The position numbers were made by a program, and so were the translations under genes. This document shows, one piece after another, positions 8,275-17,772 of a stretch of 64,000 bases of DNA (within the stretch, counting starts at the first letter, position 1; each line of letters begins with the position of its first letter). The notes beneath the pieces are model-generated. The model did no database searches, was not told where the DNA came from, and saw nothing but the letters and a program-made list of their open reading frames with translations. This stretch comes from Cribrihabitans marinus (GTDB taxonomy: Bacteria > Pseudomonadota > Alphaproteobacteria > Rhodobacterales > Rhodobacteraceae). Location of the stretch: positions 19,716 to 83,715 of the forward strand of contig NZ_FNYD01000013.1 in assembly GCF_900109035.1 (NCBI RefSeq), in the 5' to 3' direction.

Positions 8275-9897
8275 ATGGCGCAGTTTGTGAATCGAAAGGA
8301 CGACCTGGTCAAAGAGGCCATCGACGGCCTGCTGGCCTGTTCCGGCGGGGCCTTGGCGCGGCTGGACGGCTATCCGCATATCAAGGTCGTCTACCGGGCC
8401 GATTGGGACCGGTCGCGGGTTGCGCTGATTTCCGGCGGCGGATCGGGGCACGAGCCGGCTCATGCCGGGTTCGTCGGGCCGGGCATGCTGACCGCCGCGG
8501 TCTGTGGTGAGATCTTCGCCTCGCCCTCGGTCGACGCGGTTCTGGCCGGGATCCTGGCCGTCACCGGCCCCGAGGGCTGCCTGCTGATCGTCAAGAATTA
8601 TACCGGCGACCGGTTGAACTTCGGCCTGGCGGCGGAGCGCGCCCGCGCGCTGGGACGCAAGGTCGAGATGGTGGTTGTCGATGACGACATCGCGCTGCCG
8701 GACCTGCCGCAGCCGCGCGGCGTCGCCGGCACGCTTTTCGTGCACAAGATTGCAGGCGCGCTGGCCGAGTCCGGCAAGCCGCTGGAGGAGGTGGCCGCGG
8801 CGGCGCGGCGGGTGATCACCAGCGTGGCCTCAATCGGCAAGAGCCTCGACACCTGCACCGTACCCGGCTCACCCAAGGAGAGCCGCATTCCCGCCGGCAA
8901 GGCCGAGCTGGGCCTGGGCATCCACGGCGAGCCGGGTGTCGAGCAGGTCGATTTCTCGGGCGCGGCCGACGCGATGCGGATCGTGCTGGACAAGTTGCGG
9001 CCCCATGCCGCTGGCGGCTCCTGCGTCGCGCTGGTCAACAACCTCGGATCCACCACCCCGCTTGAGATGTCGGTGCTGTGCCATGCGCTGGCGGGCGCGG
9101 GGATCGCCTCGCATGTCATCGGGCCGGCGCCGATGATGACTTCGCTGGACATGCACGGCTTCTCCGTGTCGCTGCTGCCGGCCGAGCCGGCGGAGTTGGA
9201 CGCCCTGGCCGCACCGGTACCGATGGCCGCCTGGCCGGGGCTGCACCCGCTGGGCGCGGTGCAGGCCACGCCGCTGCCCGATGGCCTGACCCCGATCGAG
9301 CCCATTCCGTCGGCCAACGACCGCACCCGCGCGACGATCGAGCATGTCGCCGACCTGCTGATCGGGGCGGAGACCGCCTTGAACGAACTGGACGCGAAAT
9401 CCGGCGATGGCGATACCGGCAGCACCCTGGCCACCGCCGCTCGGGCGCTCAAAGGCAGCCTCGACCGGATGCCGCTGGCCGATCTGACACAGCTCTTCCC
9501 GGCGCTGGGCAACGAGTTGAGCCAGACGATGGGCGGATCCTCGGGCGTGATCCTGGCGATTTATTTCAATGCCGCCGGCGATGCCTGCGCCAATGGCGCC
9601 ACTGTCGAGGGCGCGTTGCGCGAGGGCCTGCGCCGCGTGAGCGAGGTCGGCGGTGCGCAACCCGGGGACCGGACCATGATCGACGCGCTGGCGCCGGCGC
9701 TGGAGGCGCTGGAGCGCGGCCTGGTCGAGGCGTCGGCGGCAGCGCGCGCAGGGGCCGACGCGACGGCCGATATCCACACGGCCAAGGCGGGCCGAGCGGC
9801 CTATGTGCCGTCTGACAACCTCAGGGGCCACAACGATCCCGGCGCCGAGGCCGTGGCGCTGGTCTTCGAAGGTCTGGCCAGCGCGCCAAGAGGGTAA
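8275..9897 (+). CDS. Dihydroxyacetone kinase-family kinase (DhaK-DhaL fusion)
   Basis: A 540-residue single-chain kinase. The N-terminal DhaK-like half has SGGGSGHEPAHAGFVG near residue 45 and the substrate-binding histidine region LGIHGEPGVE near residue 220. The C-terminal DhaL-like half binds ATP-Mg through KSGDGDTGSTLA (about residue 380) and a TMGGSSG loop. This ATP-dependent type phosphorylates dihydroxyacetone. Relatives in sugar-alcohol pathways act on tetruloses such as erythrulose, and the catabolic neighbours here make a ketose other than dihydroxyacetone quite possible. The start ATG follows GAGGGAGC. The gene lies 14 bp after the ATPase gene, in the same operon. Confidence 0.88.
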   Translation: MAQFVNRKDDLVKEAIDGLLACSGGALARLDGYPHIKVVYRADWDRSRVALISGGGSGHEPAHAGFVGPGMLTAAVCGEIFASPSVDAVLAGILAVTGPEGCLLIVKNYTGDRLNFGLAAERARALGRKVEMVVVDDDIALPDLPQPRGVAGTLFVHKIAGALAESGKPLEEVAAAARRVITSVASIGKSLDTCTVPGSPKESRIPAGKAELGLGIHGEPGVEQVDFSGAADAMRIVLDKLRPHAAGGSCVALVNNLGSTTPLEMSVLCHALAGAGIASHVIGPAPMMTSLDMHGFSVSLLPAEPAELDALAAPVPMAAWPGLHPLGAVQATPLPDGLTPIEPIPSANDRTRATIEHVADLLIGAETALNELDAKSGDGDTGSTLATAARALKGSLDRMPLADLTQLFPALGNELSQTMGGSSGVILAIYFNAAGDACANGATVEGALREGLRRVSEVGGAQPGDRTMIDALAPALEALERGLVEASAAARAGADATADIHTAKAGRAAYVPSDNLRGHNDPGAEAVALVFEGLASAPRG

Positions 9898-9901
9898 GAG
9901 A

Positions 9902-10957
9902 TTGCGCGACCGCCATCTGACATCCGAGAAGAAGCCCACGGTCAACGACATCGCCCGGGTCGCCGGGGTGTCGCTTGCCACCGTGGACAGGGTGTTGAAC
10001 GCGCGTCCCGGCGTGCGGTCGGTGACCATCGAAAAGGTCAACGAGGCGATTGCCGAACTGGGCTATGTGCGCGACACGGCGGCAGCGAATCTCGCCCGCA
10101 AAAGGCTTTACCGGCTGTTGTTCATCCTGCCGGACACAGCCAATGAATTCGTGGTCGCCCTGAAGGCCGCCATCGCCGAGCAGGGCGCGAAACTGCATCA
10201 CCAGCGCACGACGCTGGATGCGCTGTCGGTTCCGCCCTTCGATCCGCAGGCCATCGTCGACGCGCTGGACGGGCTGGATGCCGCGCGCATCGACGGCGTG
10301 GCGGTGTTCGGACCCGAGACGCCTTCGGTCCGTGACGCGGTGCGGCGCACCCGCGCGCGCGGCATCGCCGTGGTCGCCTTCGTCTCGGACCTGCCCAGTT
10401 CCGACCGGGACCATTTCGTCGGCATCGACAACATCGCGGCGGGGCGGACGGCGGCCAAGCTGATGGGGCGGTTCGTGCGCGGCAAGGGACGGATCCTGGT
10501 CATCACCGGCTCGCGCCTGGCGCGGGACCACCTGGAACGGCGCACCGGGTTCGACGCGGTGATGAGCCGCGAGTTTCCCCATCTGGAGGTGATGGCCTCG
10601 ATCGAGGGGCGTGACGATCCCGATCTGATCCGGCAGATGCTGCCCGACGTGTTCGACGCCTATCCCGACATCCGCGGCATCTACTCGTCGGCGGCCGGAA
10701 ATCCCGGCCTGATCCGGTTTCTCGACGCGGCCGGCCCGCATGACGACCTGGTGGTGATCGCGCATGAATTGACCGCCGCGTCGCGCGCGGCGCTGGAGCG
10801 CGGTGTGTTCGACGCGATCATCTCGCAGGACACCGGGCACCTGGTGCGGTCGGCCACGCGGCTGCTGAAGGCCACCGCCGACCGGGTGCCCTTCGACGAC
10901 ACCCAGGAACGCATACGCATCGACATCTACCTGCGGGAGAACATGCCCGCGGCCTAA
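9902..10957 (+). CDS. LacI-family transcriptional regulator
   Basis: A 351-residue repressor-type protein. The N-terminal LacI helix-turn-helix is clear (TVNDIARVAGVSLATVDRVL, then NARPGVRS and a hinge-helix region AAANLARKR). It is followed by a periplasmic-binding-protein-like effector domain. I start it at TTG 9902, preceded by AGGGTAAGAGA; no ATG is available without running deep into the kinase gene. Only 4 bp separate it from the kinase stop codon, so it is co-transcribed and autoregulated. Its probable targets are the paired CG-centred palindromes at 2448-2493. The effector is presumably the transported sugar or a phosphorylated product. Confidence 0.87.
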   Translation: MRDRHLTSEKKPTVNDIARVAGVSLATVDRVLNARPGVRSVTIEKVNEAIAELGYVRDTAAANLARKRLYRLLFILPDTANEFVVALKAAIAEQGAKLHHQRTTLDALSVPPFDPQAIVDALDGLDAARIDGVAVFGPETPSVRDAVRRTRARGIAVVAFVSDLPSSDRDHFVGIDNIAAGRTAAKLMGRFVRGKGRILVITGSRLARDHLERRTGFDAVMSREFPHLEVMASIEGRDDPDLIRQMLPDVFDAYPDIRGIYSSAAGNPGLIRFLDAAGPHDDLVVIAHELTAASRAALERGVFDAIISQDTGHLVRSATRLLKATADRVPFDDTQERIRIDIYLRENMPAA

Positions 10958-10980
10958 CCTGATTTTGGGAGGATCAGACC

Positions 10981-12036
10981 ATGAAGACCATCAAGGGACC
11001 GGCGCTTTTCCTGGCGCAGTTCGCCGGCGACGACGCGCCGTTCAATTCCTGGGACGCGATCACGAAATGGGCCGCCGATTGCGGCTACAAGGGCGTACAA
11101 CTGCCCAGCTGGGACGGACGGCTGTTCGATCTGGCCAAGGCCGCCGAAAGCAAGACCTATTGCGACGAGATCAAGGGCCAGGCCGCTTCCAACGGGGTCG
11201 AGGTGACGGAACTGTCGACCCACCTGCAGGGACAGCTGGTCGCGGTGCATCCCGCCTATGACGCCGCGTTCGACGGGTTCGCCGACCCGTCGGTGCATGG
11301 CAATCCCAAGGCGCGGCAGGAATGGGCGGTGGATCAGGTGCACAAGGCGATTTCGGCCTCGGCCAACATGGGCATCCGCGATCACGTCACCTTCTCGGGC
11401 GCGCTGGCCTGGCCCTATGTCTATCCGTGGCCGCAGCGTCCGGCCGGGCTGATCGAAACGGCCTTTGACGAACTGGCTGCGCGCTGGCGCCCGCTGCTGG
11501 ACCATGCCGAGGAAAACGGCGTGAACATCTGCTACGAGATCCATCCCGGCGAGGATCTGCACGACGGCGTCACCTTCGAGATGTTTCTGGAGCGGGTCGA
11601 CAACCACGCGCGCTGCAACATGCTCTACGATCCCAGCCACTACGTCCTGCAATGCCTCGATTACCTTGACAATATCGACATCTACAAGGACCGCATCAAG
11701 ATGTTCCACGTCAAGGATGCCGAGTTCAATCCGACGGGGCGGCAGGGCGTCTATTCCGGTTACCAGTCCTGGGTCGATCGCGCCGGGCGGTTCCGCTCGC
11801 TGGGGGACGGGCAGGTCGATTTCGGCGCCGTGTTCTCGAAGATGGCGGCAATCGATTTCGACGGCTGGGCGGTTGTCGAATGGGAATGCTGCCTGAAACA
11901 CCCCGAGGACGGCGCGCGCGAGGGCGCGCAGTTCGTCTCGGACCACATCATCCGCGTCACCGAGCGCGCGTTTGACGATTTCGCCGATGGCGGCACCGAC
12001 GAGGCCGCCAACCGCAAAATGCTGGGGATCGGGTGA
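10981..12036 (+). CDS. Sugar phosphate isomerase/epimerase (xylose-isomerase-like TIM barrel)
   Basis: A 351-residue AP-endonuclease-2 family TIM barrel. The metal-binding acidic and histidine residues typical of the family can be seen in NICYEIHPGE (Glu and His), LYDPSHY (Asp and His), MFHVKDAEF (His, Asp) and VVEWECC (Glu). It starts at ATG 10981 behind GGGAGGATCAGACC. This family interconverts keto sugars or epimers; the exact substrate cannot be inferred. It overlaps the next gene by one base, and the two TIM barrels probably catalyse successive or partner steps. Confidence 0.85.
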   Translation: MKTIKGPALFLAQFAGDDAPFNSWDAITKWAADCGYKGVQLPSWDGRLFDLAKAAESKTYCDEIKGQAASNGVEVTELSTHLQGQLVAVHPAYDAAFDGFADPSVHGNPKARQEWAVDQVHKAISASANMGIRDHVTFSGALAWPYVYPWPQRPAGLIETAFDELAARWRPLLDHAEENGVNICYEIHPGEDLHDGVTFEMFLERVDNHARCNMLYDPSHYVLQCLDYLDNIDIYKDRIKMFHVKDAEFNPTGRQGVYSGYQSWVDRAGRFRSLGDGQVDFGAVFSKMAAIDFDGWAVVEWECCLKHPEDGAREGAQFVSDHIIRVTERAFDDFADGGTDEAANRKMLGIG

Positions 12037-12878
12037 TGCTGGCCGGCTTCAACCTGCTTTTGTGGACCACGCATCTGACCGACGATCTGCTGGGGCAATG
12101 CGCGGCGATCAAGGCGGCGGGCTATGACGGGGTCGAGGTTCCGGTCTTCGAGGGCGATCCGGCGCATTATGCTTCACTCGCCCGCAAGCTGGACGATCTG
12201 GGCCTGCGGCGCACGGCCGTGGGCGTGGTGCAGTCGCCCGAAGCCAATCCGATGGCCGCCGAGGCCCGCCACCGACAGGCGGGCGTCGATCACCTGAACT
12301 GGATGGTCGATTGCTGCGCGGCACTGGGCGCCGAGGTGTTGTGCGGGCCGTTCCACCAGCCGCTCGCGACGTTCTCCGGCACCGGGCCCACCGGGCAGGA
12401 GCTGGCGCATCTGGCCGAGGCGCATCGCGCGATGGCCGCCCATGCCGAGGGCAGTGGCGTGGCGCTTTCGGTCGAGCCGCTGAACCGGTTCGAGTGCTAT
12501 GCCCTGAACACGCTGGAGCAGTCCTCGGACCTGGTGGCGGCGGTGGGGGCCGAGGGCTACGGCTGCCTCTTCGACACGTTCCACGCCAATATCGAGGAGA
12601 AGGACGTGGGCGCGGCCATCCACGCTGCCGGATCGGCCATCAACCATGTCCATTTCTCCGAGAACGACCGCGGCACGCCCGGCGCCGGCCATGTCGATTT
12701 TGCCGAGGCCAGTGCCGCGCTCAAGGCGGTCGGCTATGACGGCTGGATCGTGATCGAGGCCTTCGGCCAGGCCCTGCCGGATCTCGCGGCGGCGACGCGG
12801 GTCTGGCGCCCGCTTTTCGGCCACGAGGACGAGGTCGTCGCGGCCGGAATCGACGTAATTCGCAGAAACTGGGGCTGA
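12036..12878 (+). CDS. Hydroxypyruvate isomerase/tagatose 3-epimerase-like TIM barrel
   Basis: A 280-residue sugar epimerase/isomerase-like protein. I choose ATG 12036, which shares one base with the preceding stop; GTG 12033 is possible. Metal ligands appear as SVEPLNRFE (Glu), LFDTFHANIEE (Asp and His), HFSENDRG (His, Glu) and IVIEAFG (Glu). This pattern is that of D-tagatose/D-psicose 3-epimerases and relatives. With the 351-residue barrel upstream it could epimerise a ketose before phosphorylation by the DhaKL-type kinase or XylB. Confidence 0.85.
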   Translation: MLAGFNLLLWTTHLTDDLLGQCAAIKAAGYDGVEVPVFEGDPAHYASLARKLDDLGLRRTAVGVVQSPEANPMAAEARHRQAGVDHLNWMVDCCAALGAEVLCGPFHQPLATFSGTGPTGQELAHLAEAHRAMAAHAEGSGVALSVEPLNRFECYALNTLEQSSDLVAAVGAEGYGCLFDTFHANIEEKDVGAAIHAAGSAINHVHFSENDRGTPGAGHVDFAEASAALKAVGYDGWIVIEAFGQALPDLAAATRVWRPLFGHEDEVVAAGIDVIRRNWG

Positions 12879-12903
12879 CACGGCCCGAACCGGAGGATCA
12901 CGG

Positions 12904-14034
12904 ATGTCACGGATCAGATTGGGAATGGTGGGCGGCGGCAACGACGCCTTCATCGGCGGCGTTCACCGCATCGCCTCGCGCATCGACGACAGGTACGAGC
13001 TGGTGGCCGGTGCGCTCAGCTCGACGCCCGAAAAGTCGCGGGCCAGCGGCGAGGCGCTGGGCCTGCCGCGGGTCTATGACGACTACAAGCAGATGGCGCA
13101 GCGCGAGGCGCGGCGCAAGGACGGGATCGAGGCGGTGTCGATCGTCACCCCGAACCATGTCCACTACCAGGCGGCACGCGAGTTTCTCAAGCGCGGCATC
13201 CACGTGATCTGCGACAAGCCGCTGACCTCGACCCTGGCGGATGCCAAGAAACTGGTGAAGGCGGCGGAATCGTCGGATGCGCTGTTCATCCTGACCCACA
13301 ACTACACCGGTTATCCGATGGTCCGGCAGGCCCGTGGCATGGTCGCCGGCGGCGAGATCGGCGCCGTGCGCGTCGTGCAGGTCGAATACCCGCAGGACTG
13401 GCTCAGCGTCGAGCAGGATTTCAAGCAGGCGGCCTGGCGCACCGACCCGAACCAGTCGGGCGCGGGGGGATCGACCGGCGATATCGGCACGCATGCCTTC
13501 AACCTGGCCTGTTTCGTGACCGGTCTCGAGGTCGAGAGCCTGTGTGCCGACATCCAGGCCTTTGTTCCTGGGCGCCAGGTGGACGACAATGCCCATGTGA
13601 TGCTGCGTTTCTCCGGCGGTGCGCGCGGGATGCTGTGGTGCAGCCAGGTCGCGCCGGGCAACGAGAACGCGCTCAAGCTGCGGGTCTATGGCGAGAAGGG
13701 CGGCCTGGAATGGGCGCAGGAGGATCCAAACTACCTCTGGTTCACGCCGTTCGGCGAGCCCAAACGCCTGATCACCCGCAACGGCGCCGGCGCCGGAGAG
13801 GCTGCGGCCCGTGTCAGCCGGGTGCCGCCGGGCCACCCCGAGGGTTATCTGGAGGGGTTCGCCAACATCTATTCCGAAGCGGCCGAGGCGATCGTCGCCG
13901 CCCGTGACGGCCGGCCTGCGCCGGACGGTGTGCTTTATCCCACGATCTCGGACGGGTTGAAGGGGGTGCAATTCGTCTCGGCCTGCGTGAAGTCCTCGGG
14001 CCGCGATGCGGCCTGGGTCAGGCTGGACCACTGA
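12904..14034 (+). CDS. Gfo/Idh/MocA-family NAD(P)-dependent oxidoreductase
   Basis: A 376-residue dehydrogenase. The N-terminal Rossmann motif is MVGGGNDAFIGGVH and the family Lys is in the HVICDKPLTSTLADA segment (usually EKP; here DKP). The C-terminal alpha/beta domain carries the catalytic-type GGSTGDIGTHAFNLA (Asp and His). It starts at ATG 12904 after GGAGGATCACGG. Members oxidise sugar or inositol hydroxyls with NAD(P). In this operon it probably oxidises the incoming polyol or sugar. Its stop overlaps the xylulokinase start by one base. Confidence 0.87.
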   Translation: MSRIRLGMVGGGNDAFIGGVHRIASRIDDRYELVAGALSSTPEKSRASGEALGLPRVYDDYKQMAQREARRKDGIEAVSIVTPNHVHYQAAREFLKRGIHVICDKPLTSTLADAKKLVKAAESSDALFILTHNYTGYPMVRQARGMVAGGEIGAVRVVQVEYPQDWLSVEQDFKQAAWRTDPNQSGAGGSTGDIGTHAFNLACFVTGLEVESLCADIQAFVPGRQVDDNAHVMLRFSGGARGMLWCSQVAPGNENALKLRVYGEKGGLEWAQEDPNYLWFTPFGEPKRLITRNGAGAGEAAARVSRVPPGHPEGYLEGFANIYSEAAEAIVAARDGRPAPDGVLYPTISDGLKGVQFVSACVKSSGRDAAWVRLDH

Positions 14035-15473
14035 TGTTCCTGGGGCTGGATCTGGGCACCTCGGGTGTCAAGGCGCTGCTGGTGGGCGAGGATCAATCCG
14101 TCGTCGGCGATGCCAGCGCAGACCTCACCGTGGCGCGCCCACATGCCGGATGGTCCGAACAGGATCCGGCCGACTGGCTTGCGGCGACGCGACAGGCGCT
14201 GGCCGCTCTTTCCGCGGAGCATGACCTTTCCGCGGTCCGCGGGATCGGCCTTTCCGGCCAGATGCATGGCGCCACGTTGCTGGATGCTTCCGACAGGGTG
14301 CTGCGGCCCTGCATCCTGTGGAATGACACCCGCGCCCATGCCGAGGCCGCGCGTCTCGATAGCGATCCGCAATTTCGCGCGCTGACCGGCAATATCGTCT
14401 TTCCCGGCTTCACCGCGCCGAAACTGCTGTGGTGCCGGGAGCATGAGCCCGAGGTCTTTGCGCAGGTGGCCAAAGTCTTGCTGCCCAAGGATTACCTGCG
14501 CCTGTGGCTGACCGGCGAGCACGTATCCGAGATGTCGGATGCCGCCGGGACCAGTTGGCTCGACACCGGGCGGCGCGAATGGTCGGATGCGCTGCTCGCG
14601 GCCACCGGCCTGGGGCGCGATCACATGCCGGCGCTGGTCGAAGGCAGCGAGGCCTCGGGCGGATTGCGCCCAGAGGTCGCCTCGGATCTGGGCCTTCCCG
14701 CCGGTATCCCGGTCGCCGGGGGCGCCGGCGACAATGCCGCCTCGGCCGTGGGCGCGGGGGTCGTCCGGGCGGGCGACGGTTTCGTGTCGCTGGGCACATC
14801 CGGCGTACTCTTTGCCGCCAATGACGGCTATGCGCCCGACCCCGAATCCGCCCTTCACACGTTCTGCCATGCGCTGCCCGGGCGCTGGCACCAGATGGGG
14901 GTGATCCTCTCGGCAACCGACGCGCTGGCCTGGTTCGGTCGGTTGGTCGGCGCGGACCCGGCGGCACTGACCGGATCCCTGGGGGCGCTTCAGCCCCCGG
15001 GGCGGAGCATGTTCCTGCCCTATCTGGGCGGCGAGCGGACGCCGCATAACGACGCGCGGATCCGGGCGACATTCCTCGGGCTGGAGCATGCCACCGACAC
15101 CGCCGCCGCGACCCGCGCGGTGCTCGAAGGGGTCGCGTTCGCCTTTCGCGACAGCCTGGAGGCCATGCACGCGACGGGAACCAGGATTCCGCGTGTGATC
15201 GCGCTGGGCGGCGGGGCGCGGTCGGATTACTGGCTTAATGTCATCGCCACGGTCCTGGGCCTGCCCGTCGACATTCCCCGCAAGGGCGAGTTCGGCGCGG
15301 CCTTCGGCGCCGCGCGCCTGGGAATGATGGCCGCAGAACAGGGCGGGGCAGAGCTTGCCACGCCCCCCGAGATCGCCCGGCAGATCGCCCCCGACACGGC
15401 GCTGACCGATGCCTTCGACGACGCCTATCACCGCTATCGCACCGCCTATGGCGCACTCAAGGAGCTGTCATGA
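14034..15473 (+). CDS. xylB: Xylulokinase (FGGY family)
   Basis: A 479-residue FGGY kinase. It starts with [15 protein letters not shown] (ATP phosphate-1 loop), has [13 protein letters not shown] (xylulokinase-type substrate loop), [10 protein letters not shown], and late [15 protein letters not shown] adenosine site. It phosphorylates D-xylulose to D-xylulose 5-phosphate in the cytoplasm. Length and motifs fit XylB, and its partner XylA follows with a 4-bp overlap. Its place at the end of the operon suggests that the pathway funnels into xylulose 5-phosphate. Confidence 0.92.
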   Translation: MFLGLDLGTSGVKALLVGEDQSVVGDASADLTVARPHAGWSEQDPADWLAATRQALAALSAEHDLSAVRGIGLSGQMHGATLLDASDRVLRPCILWNDTRAHAEAARLDSDPQFRALTGNIVFPGFTAPKLLWCREHEPEVFAQVAKVLLPKDYLRLWLTGEHVSEMSDAAGTSWLDTGRREWSDALLAATGLGRDHMPALVEGSEASGGLRPEVASDLGLPAGIPVAGGAGDNAASAVGAGVVRAGDGFVSLGTSGVLFAANDGYAPDPESALHTFCHALPGRWHQMGVILSATDALAWFGRLVGADPAALTGSLGALQPPGRSMFLPYLGGERTPHNDARIRATFLGLEHATDTAAATRAVLEGVAFAFRDSLEAMHATGTRIPRVIALGGGARSDYWLNVIATVLGLPVDIPRKGEFGAAFGAARLGMMAAEQGGAELATPPEIARQIAPDTALTDAFDDAYHRYRTAYGALKELS

Positions 15474-16771
15474 CAGAGTTTTTCAAAGGTATCCCGCCGA
15501 TCCGATACGAGGGTCCCGACAGCGGCAACGAGTTCGCCTACCGTCACTACGACCCCGACGAGAAGGTCATGGGCAAGCGGCTGGAGGACCATCTGCGCTT
15601 TGCCGTCGCGTGGTGGCACAGTTTCGCCTGGCCCGGCGGCGACCCCTTTGGCGGGCAGACCTTCGACCGGCCCTGGTTCGGCGACACGATGGAGCTTGCG
15701 CGGATGAAGGCGGACGTGGCGTTCGAGCTGTTTGCGCTGCTGGGCCAGCCCTTTTTCTGCTTCCACGATGCCGATGTGCGCCCCGAAGGCGCGGATTTCG
15801 CCGAGACGACCCGCAACCTGGAGGAGATCGTCGACTATATCGGCGCCAAGATCGAGGCCGGCGGCCCCCGGCTGCTCTGGGGCACGGCCAACCTGTTCAC
15901 GCACAGGCGGTTCATGTCCGGCGCGGCCACCAACCCGGATCCGGATGTGTTCGCCTATTCGGCGGCCACGGTAAAGACCTGCATGGACGCCACGCACCGG
16001 CTGGGCGGCGAGAACTATGTCCTGTGGGGCGGGCGCGAGGGGTATGAGACCCTTCTGAACACCGACCTGCGGCGCGAGCGGGACCAGGCCGGGCGGTTCC
16101 TGCAAATGGTCGTCGACTACAAGCACAAGATCGGGTTCAAGGGCGCAATCCTGGTCGAACCCAAGCCGCAGGAGCCGACCAAGCACCAGTATGATTACGA
16201 CGTGGCCACGGTCTACGGCTTTCTTCAGGAATTCGGCCTGGAGACCGAAGTTAAGATGAACATCGAACAGGGCCACGCGATCCTGGCCGGCCATTCCTTT
16301 GAGCATGAACTGGCGATGGCGGCGGGGTTCGGTATCCTGGGATCCATCGACATGAACCGGAACGACTATCAGTCGGGCTGGGACACCGACCAGTTTCCCA
16401 ACAACGTGCCCGAGGTGGCGCTGGCCTATTACGAGATCCTCAGGGCAGGGGGCTTCACCACCGGCGGCACGAATTTCGACGCCAAGCTGCGCCGGCAGTC
16501 GCTGGGTCCCGCGGACCTGGTGCTGGCGCATGTGGGCGCGATGGATGTCTGCGCGCGCGGGCTCAAGGCGGCGGCGCGGATGCTGCAGGATGGCGCGCTG
16601 GAACGGGCGCGCGAGGAACGCTATGCCGGATGGCAGAGCAGCTCGGCAAAGGCCCTGCTGCAAGGCGGGCTGGAGGCGTGTTTCGATCACGTCACCCGGA
16701 ACGCCCTTGCGCCCGAGCCGCGATCCGGCGGGCAGGAGAGGCTGGAGAACCTGGTCAACAGGTTCGTCTGA
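15470..16771 (+). CDS. xylA: Xylose isomerase
   Basis: A 433-residue class II xylose isomerase, close to the usual 435-440. It contains [12 protein letters not shown] (catalytic His and Asp), the [16 protein letters not shown] signature with metal Glu and the Lys/His pair, [17 protein letters not shown] (metal Glu and His), and the [20 protein letters not shown] segment with metal Asp residues. It converts D-xylose to D-xylulose for XylB. Xylose normally enters by XylFGH or a symporter, so the MalEFG-type transporter here may carry a different substrate as well. Confidence 0.95.
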   Translation: MTEFFKGIPPIRYEGPDSGNEFAYRHYDPDEKVMGKRLEDHLRFAVAWWHSFAWPGGDPFGGQTFDRPWFGDTMELARMKADVAFELFALLGQPFFCFHDADVRPEGADFAETTRNLEEIVDYIGAKIEAGGPRLLWGTANLFTHRRFMSGAATNPDPDVFAYSAATVKTCMDATHRLGGENYVLWGGREGYETLLNTDLRRERDQAGRFLQMVVDYKHKIGFKGAILVEPKPQEPTKHQYDYDVATVYGFLQEFGLETEVKMNIEQGHAILAGHSFEHELAMAAGFGILGSIDMNRNDYQSGWDTDQFPNNVPEVALAYYEILRAGGFTTGGTNFDAKLRRQSLGPADLVLAHVGAMDVCARGLKAAARMLQDGALERAREERYAGWQSSSAKALLQGGLEACFDHVTRNALAPEPRSGGQERLENLVNRFV

Positions 16772-16792
16772 GCGCAAACCGGCGGGGCCGTC

Positions 16793-17566
16793 ATGCAGGC
16801 AGAGATCCGAGAGCTGTTCCACTACCCGGTCAAGGGCCTGAGCGCGCAGTCCCTGGAGGTGGTGGACCTGCTGCCGGGGCAGGGGTTTCCGCTGGACCGG
16901 GCCTTTGGCTTTGCCCGGCCCGGCAGCGGCTTCGACCCGCAGAACCCCAGGCCGCTTCCCAAGTCGAAATTCGTGGTCCTGGCGCAGGAGGCGGCGTTGG
17001 CCCGGTTGCGCACGCGATATGACCCGGACGAGATGCGGCTGATGATCGGCAGGAGCGGGGAGGAGGTGTCATTCGACATCGCAACGCCCGAAGGTCGGCA
17101 TGCCGCCTCCGCCTGGCTGGCCGAGGATCTGGGCCTGCCGGCGGATATGGCGCCCACGCTGCATTCGGCCGGGCCGCACAAGTTCACCGATGTCTCGGTC
17201 GTGTCGCCATCGCTGATGAACGCCGTCTCGCTGATCAACCTCGACAGCGTGGCGGACCTTGCCGCGCGGACGGGGCAGGATCTCAGCCCGGCGCGGTTTC
17301 GTGCCAACATCCTGTTTTCCGGCCTGCCGCCCTTTGCCGAGCTTGACTGGATCGGGCGCATATTGGCCATCGGCTCCGTCCGGCTGGAGGTCGTGATGCG
17401 CACCAAGCGCTGCCCTGCGACCGAGGTGAACCCCCGGACGGCGGAGCGCGACATCGACGTCCCCGCGCTGCTGAAAGGGCAGTTCGGCCATTCCGACATG
17501 GGCGTCTATGCCGAGGTCCGGCAGGGCGGGCGGATCCGCAGGGGCGACGGCCTGACGCTTGTCTGA
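16793..17566 (+). CDS. MOSC domain-containing protein
   Basis: A 257-residue protein with an N-terminal MOSC beta-barrel (AEIRELFHYPVKGLSAQSLE, typical of MOSC_N) and a C-terminal MOSC sulfurase domain. The domain's conserved cysteine is in MRTKRCPATEVNP (about residue 205). Such proteins move or accept sulfur on molybdenum-cofactor enzymes or reduce N-hydroxylated compounds. It begins 21 bp after xylA, on the same strand, so it may be read through from the sugar operon, but no functional link is evident. Confidence 0.85.
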   Translation: MQAEIRELFHYPVKGLSAQSLEVVDLLPGQGFPLDRAFGFARPGSGFDPQNPRPLPKSKFVVLAQEAALARLRTRYDPDEMRLMIGRSGEEVSFDIATPEGRHAASAWLAEDLGLPADMAPTLHSAGPHKFTDVSVVSPSLMNAVSLINLDSVADLAARTGQDLSPARFRANILFSGLPPFAELDWIGRILAIGSVRLEVVMRTKRCPATEVNPRTAERDIDVPALLKGQFGHSDMGVYAEVRQGGRIRRGDGLTLV

Positions 17567-17603
17567 TCGGCGCCGGAGCACTGCCTTCCCTTAGGGCAAG
17601 GCA

Positions 17604-17631
17604 TTGTCACCGGTGACAGACCTGCTAGACA
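17604..17631 (+). promoter_or_regulatory. Probable extended -10 promoter overlapped by a perfect palindrome
   Basis: TGTCACCGGTGACA (17605-17618) is a perfect 14-bp palindrome. It overlaps a TTGTCA -35-like hexamer (17604-17609). TGCTAGACA, an extended -10 (TGN then TAGACA, 17626-17631), follows at a 16-bp spacing. It lies about 140 bp upstream of the flavoprotein gene at 17773 and looks like the operator-promoter of the 17773-26407 operon. The operon encodes no regulator, so the binding protein would be elsewhere. Confidence 0.5.
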
Positions 17632-17772
17632 TGAAACCGAGCAATTCAGACATTTCCGCCGGGGGTTTCGGGACCGCGTTTCCGACAAAGGCTGCGGAAA
17701 TACGGGCGGCACCCGCTTGTCCCGCGCAACTTGCTCGACGCCGAAACGACACTTCAGGCCGGGAACCGCCGA

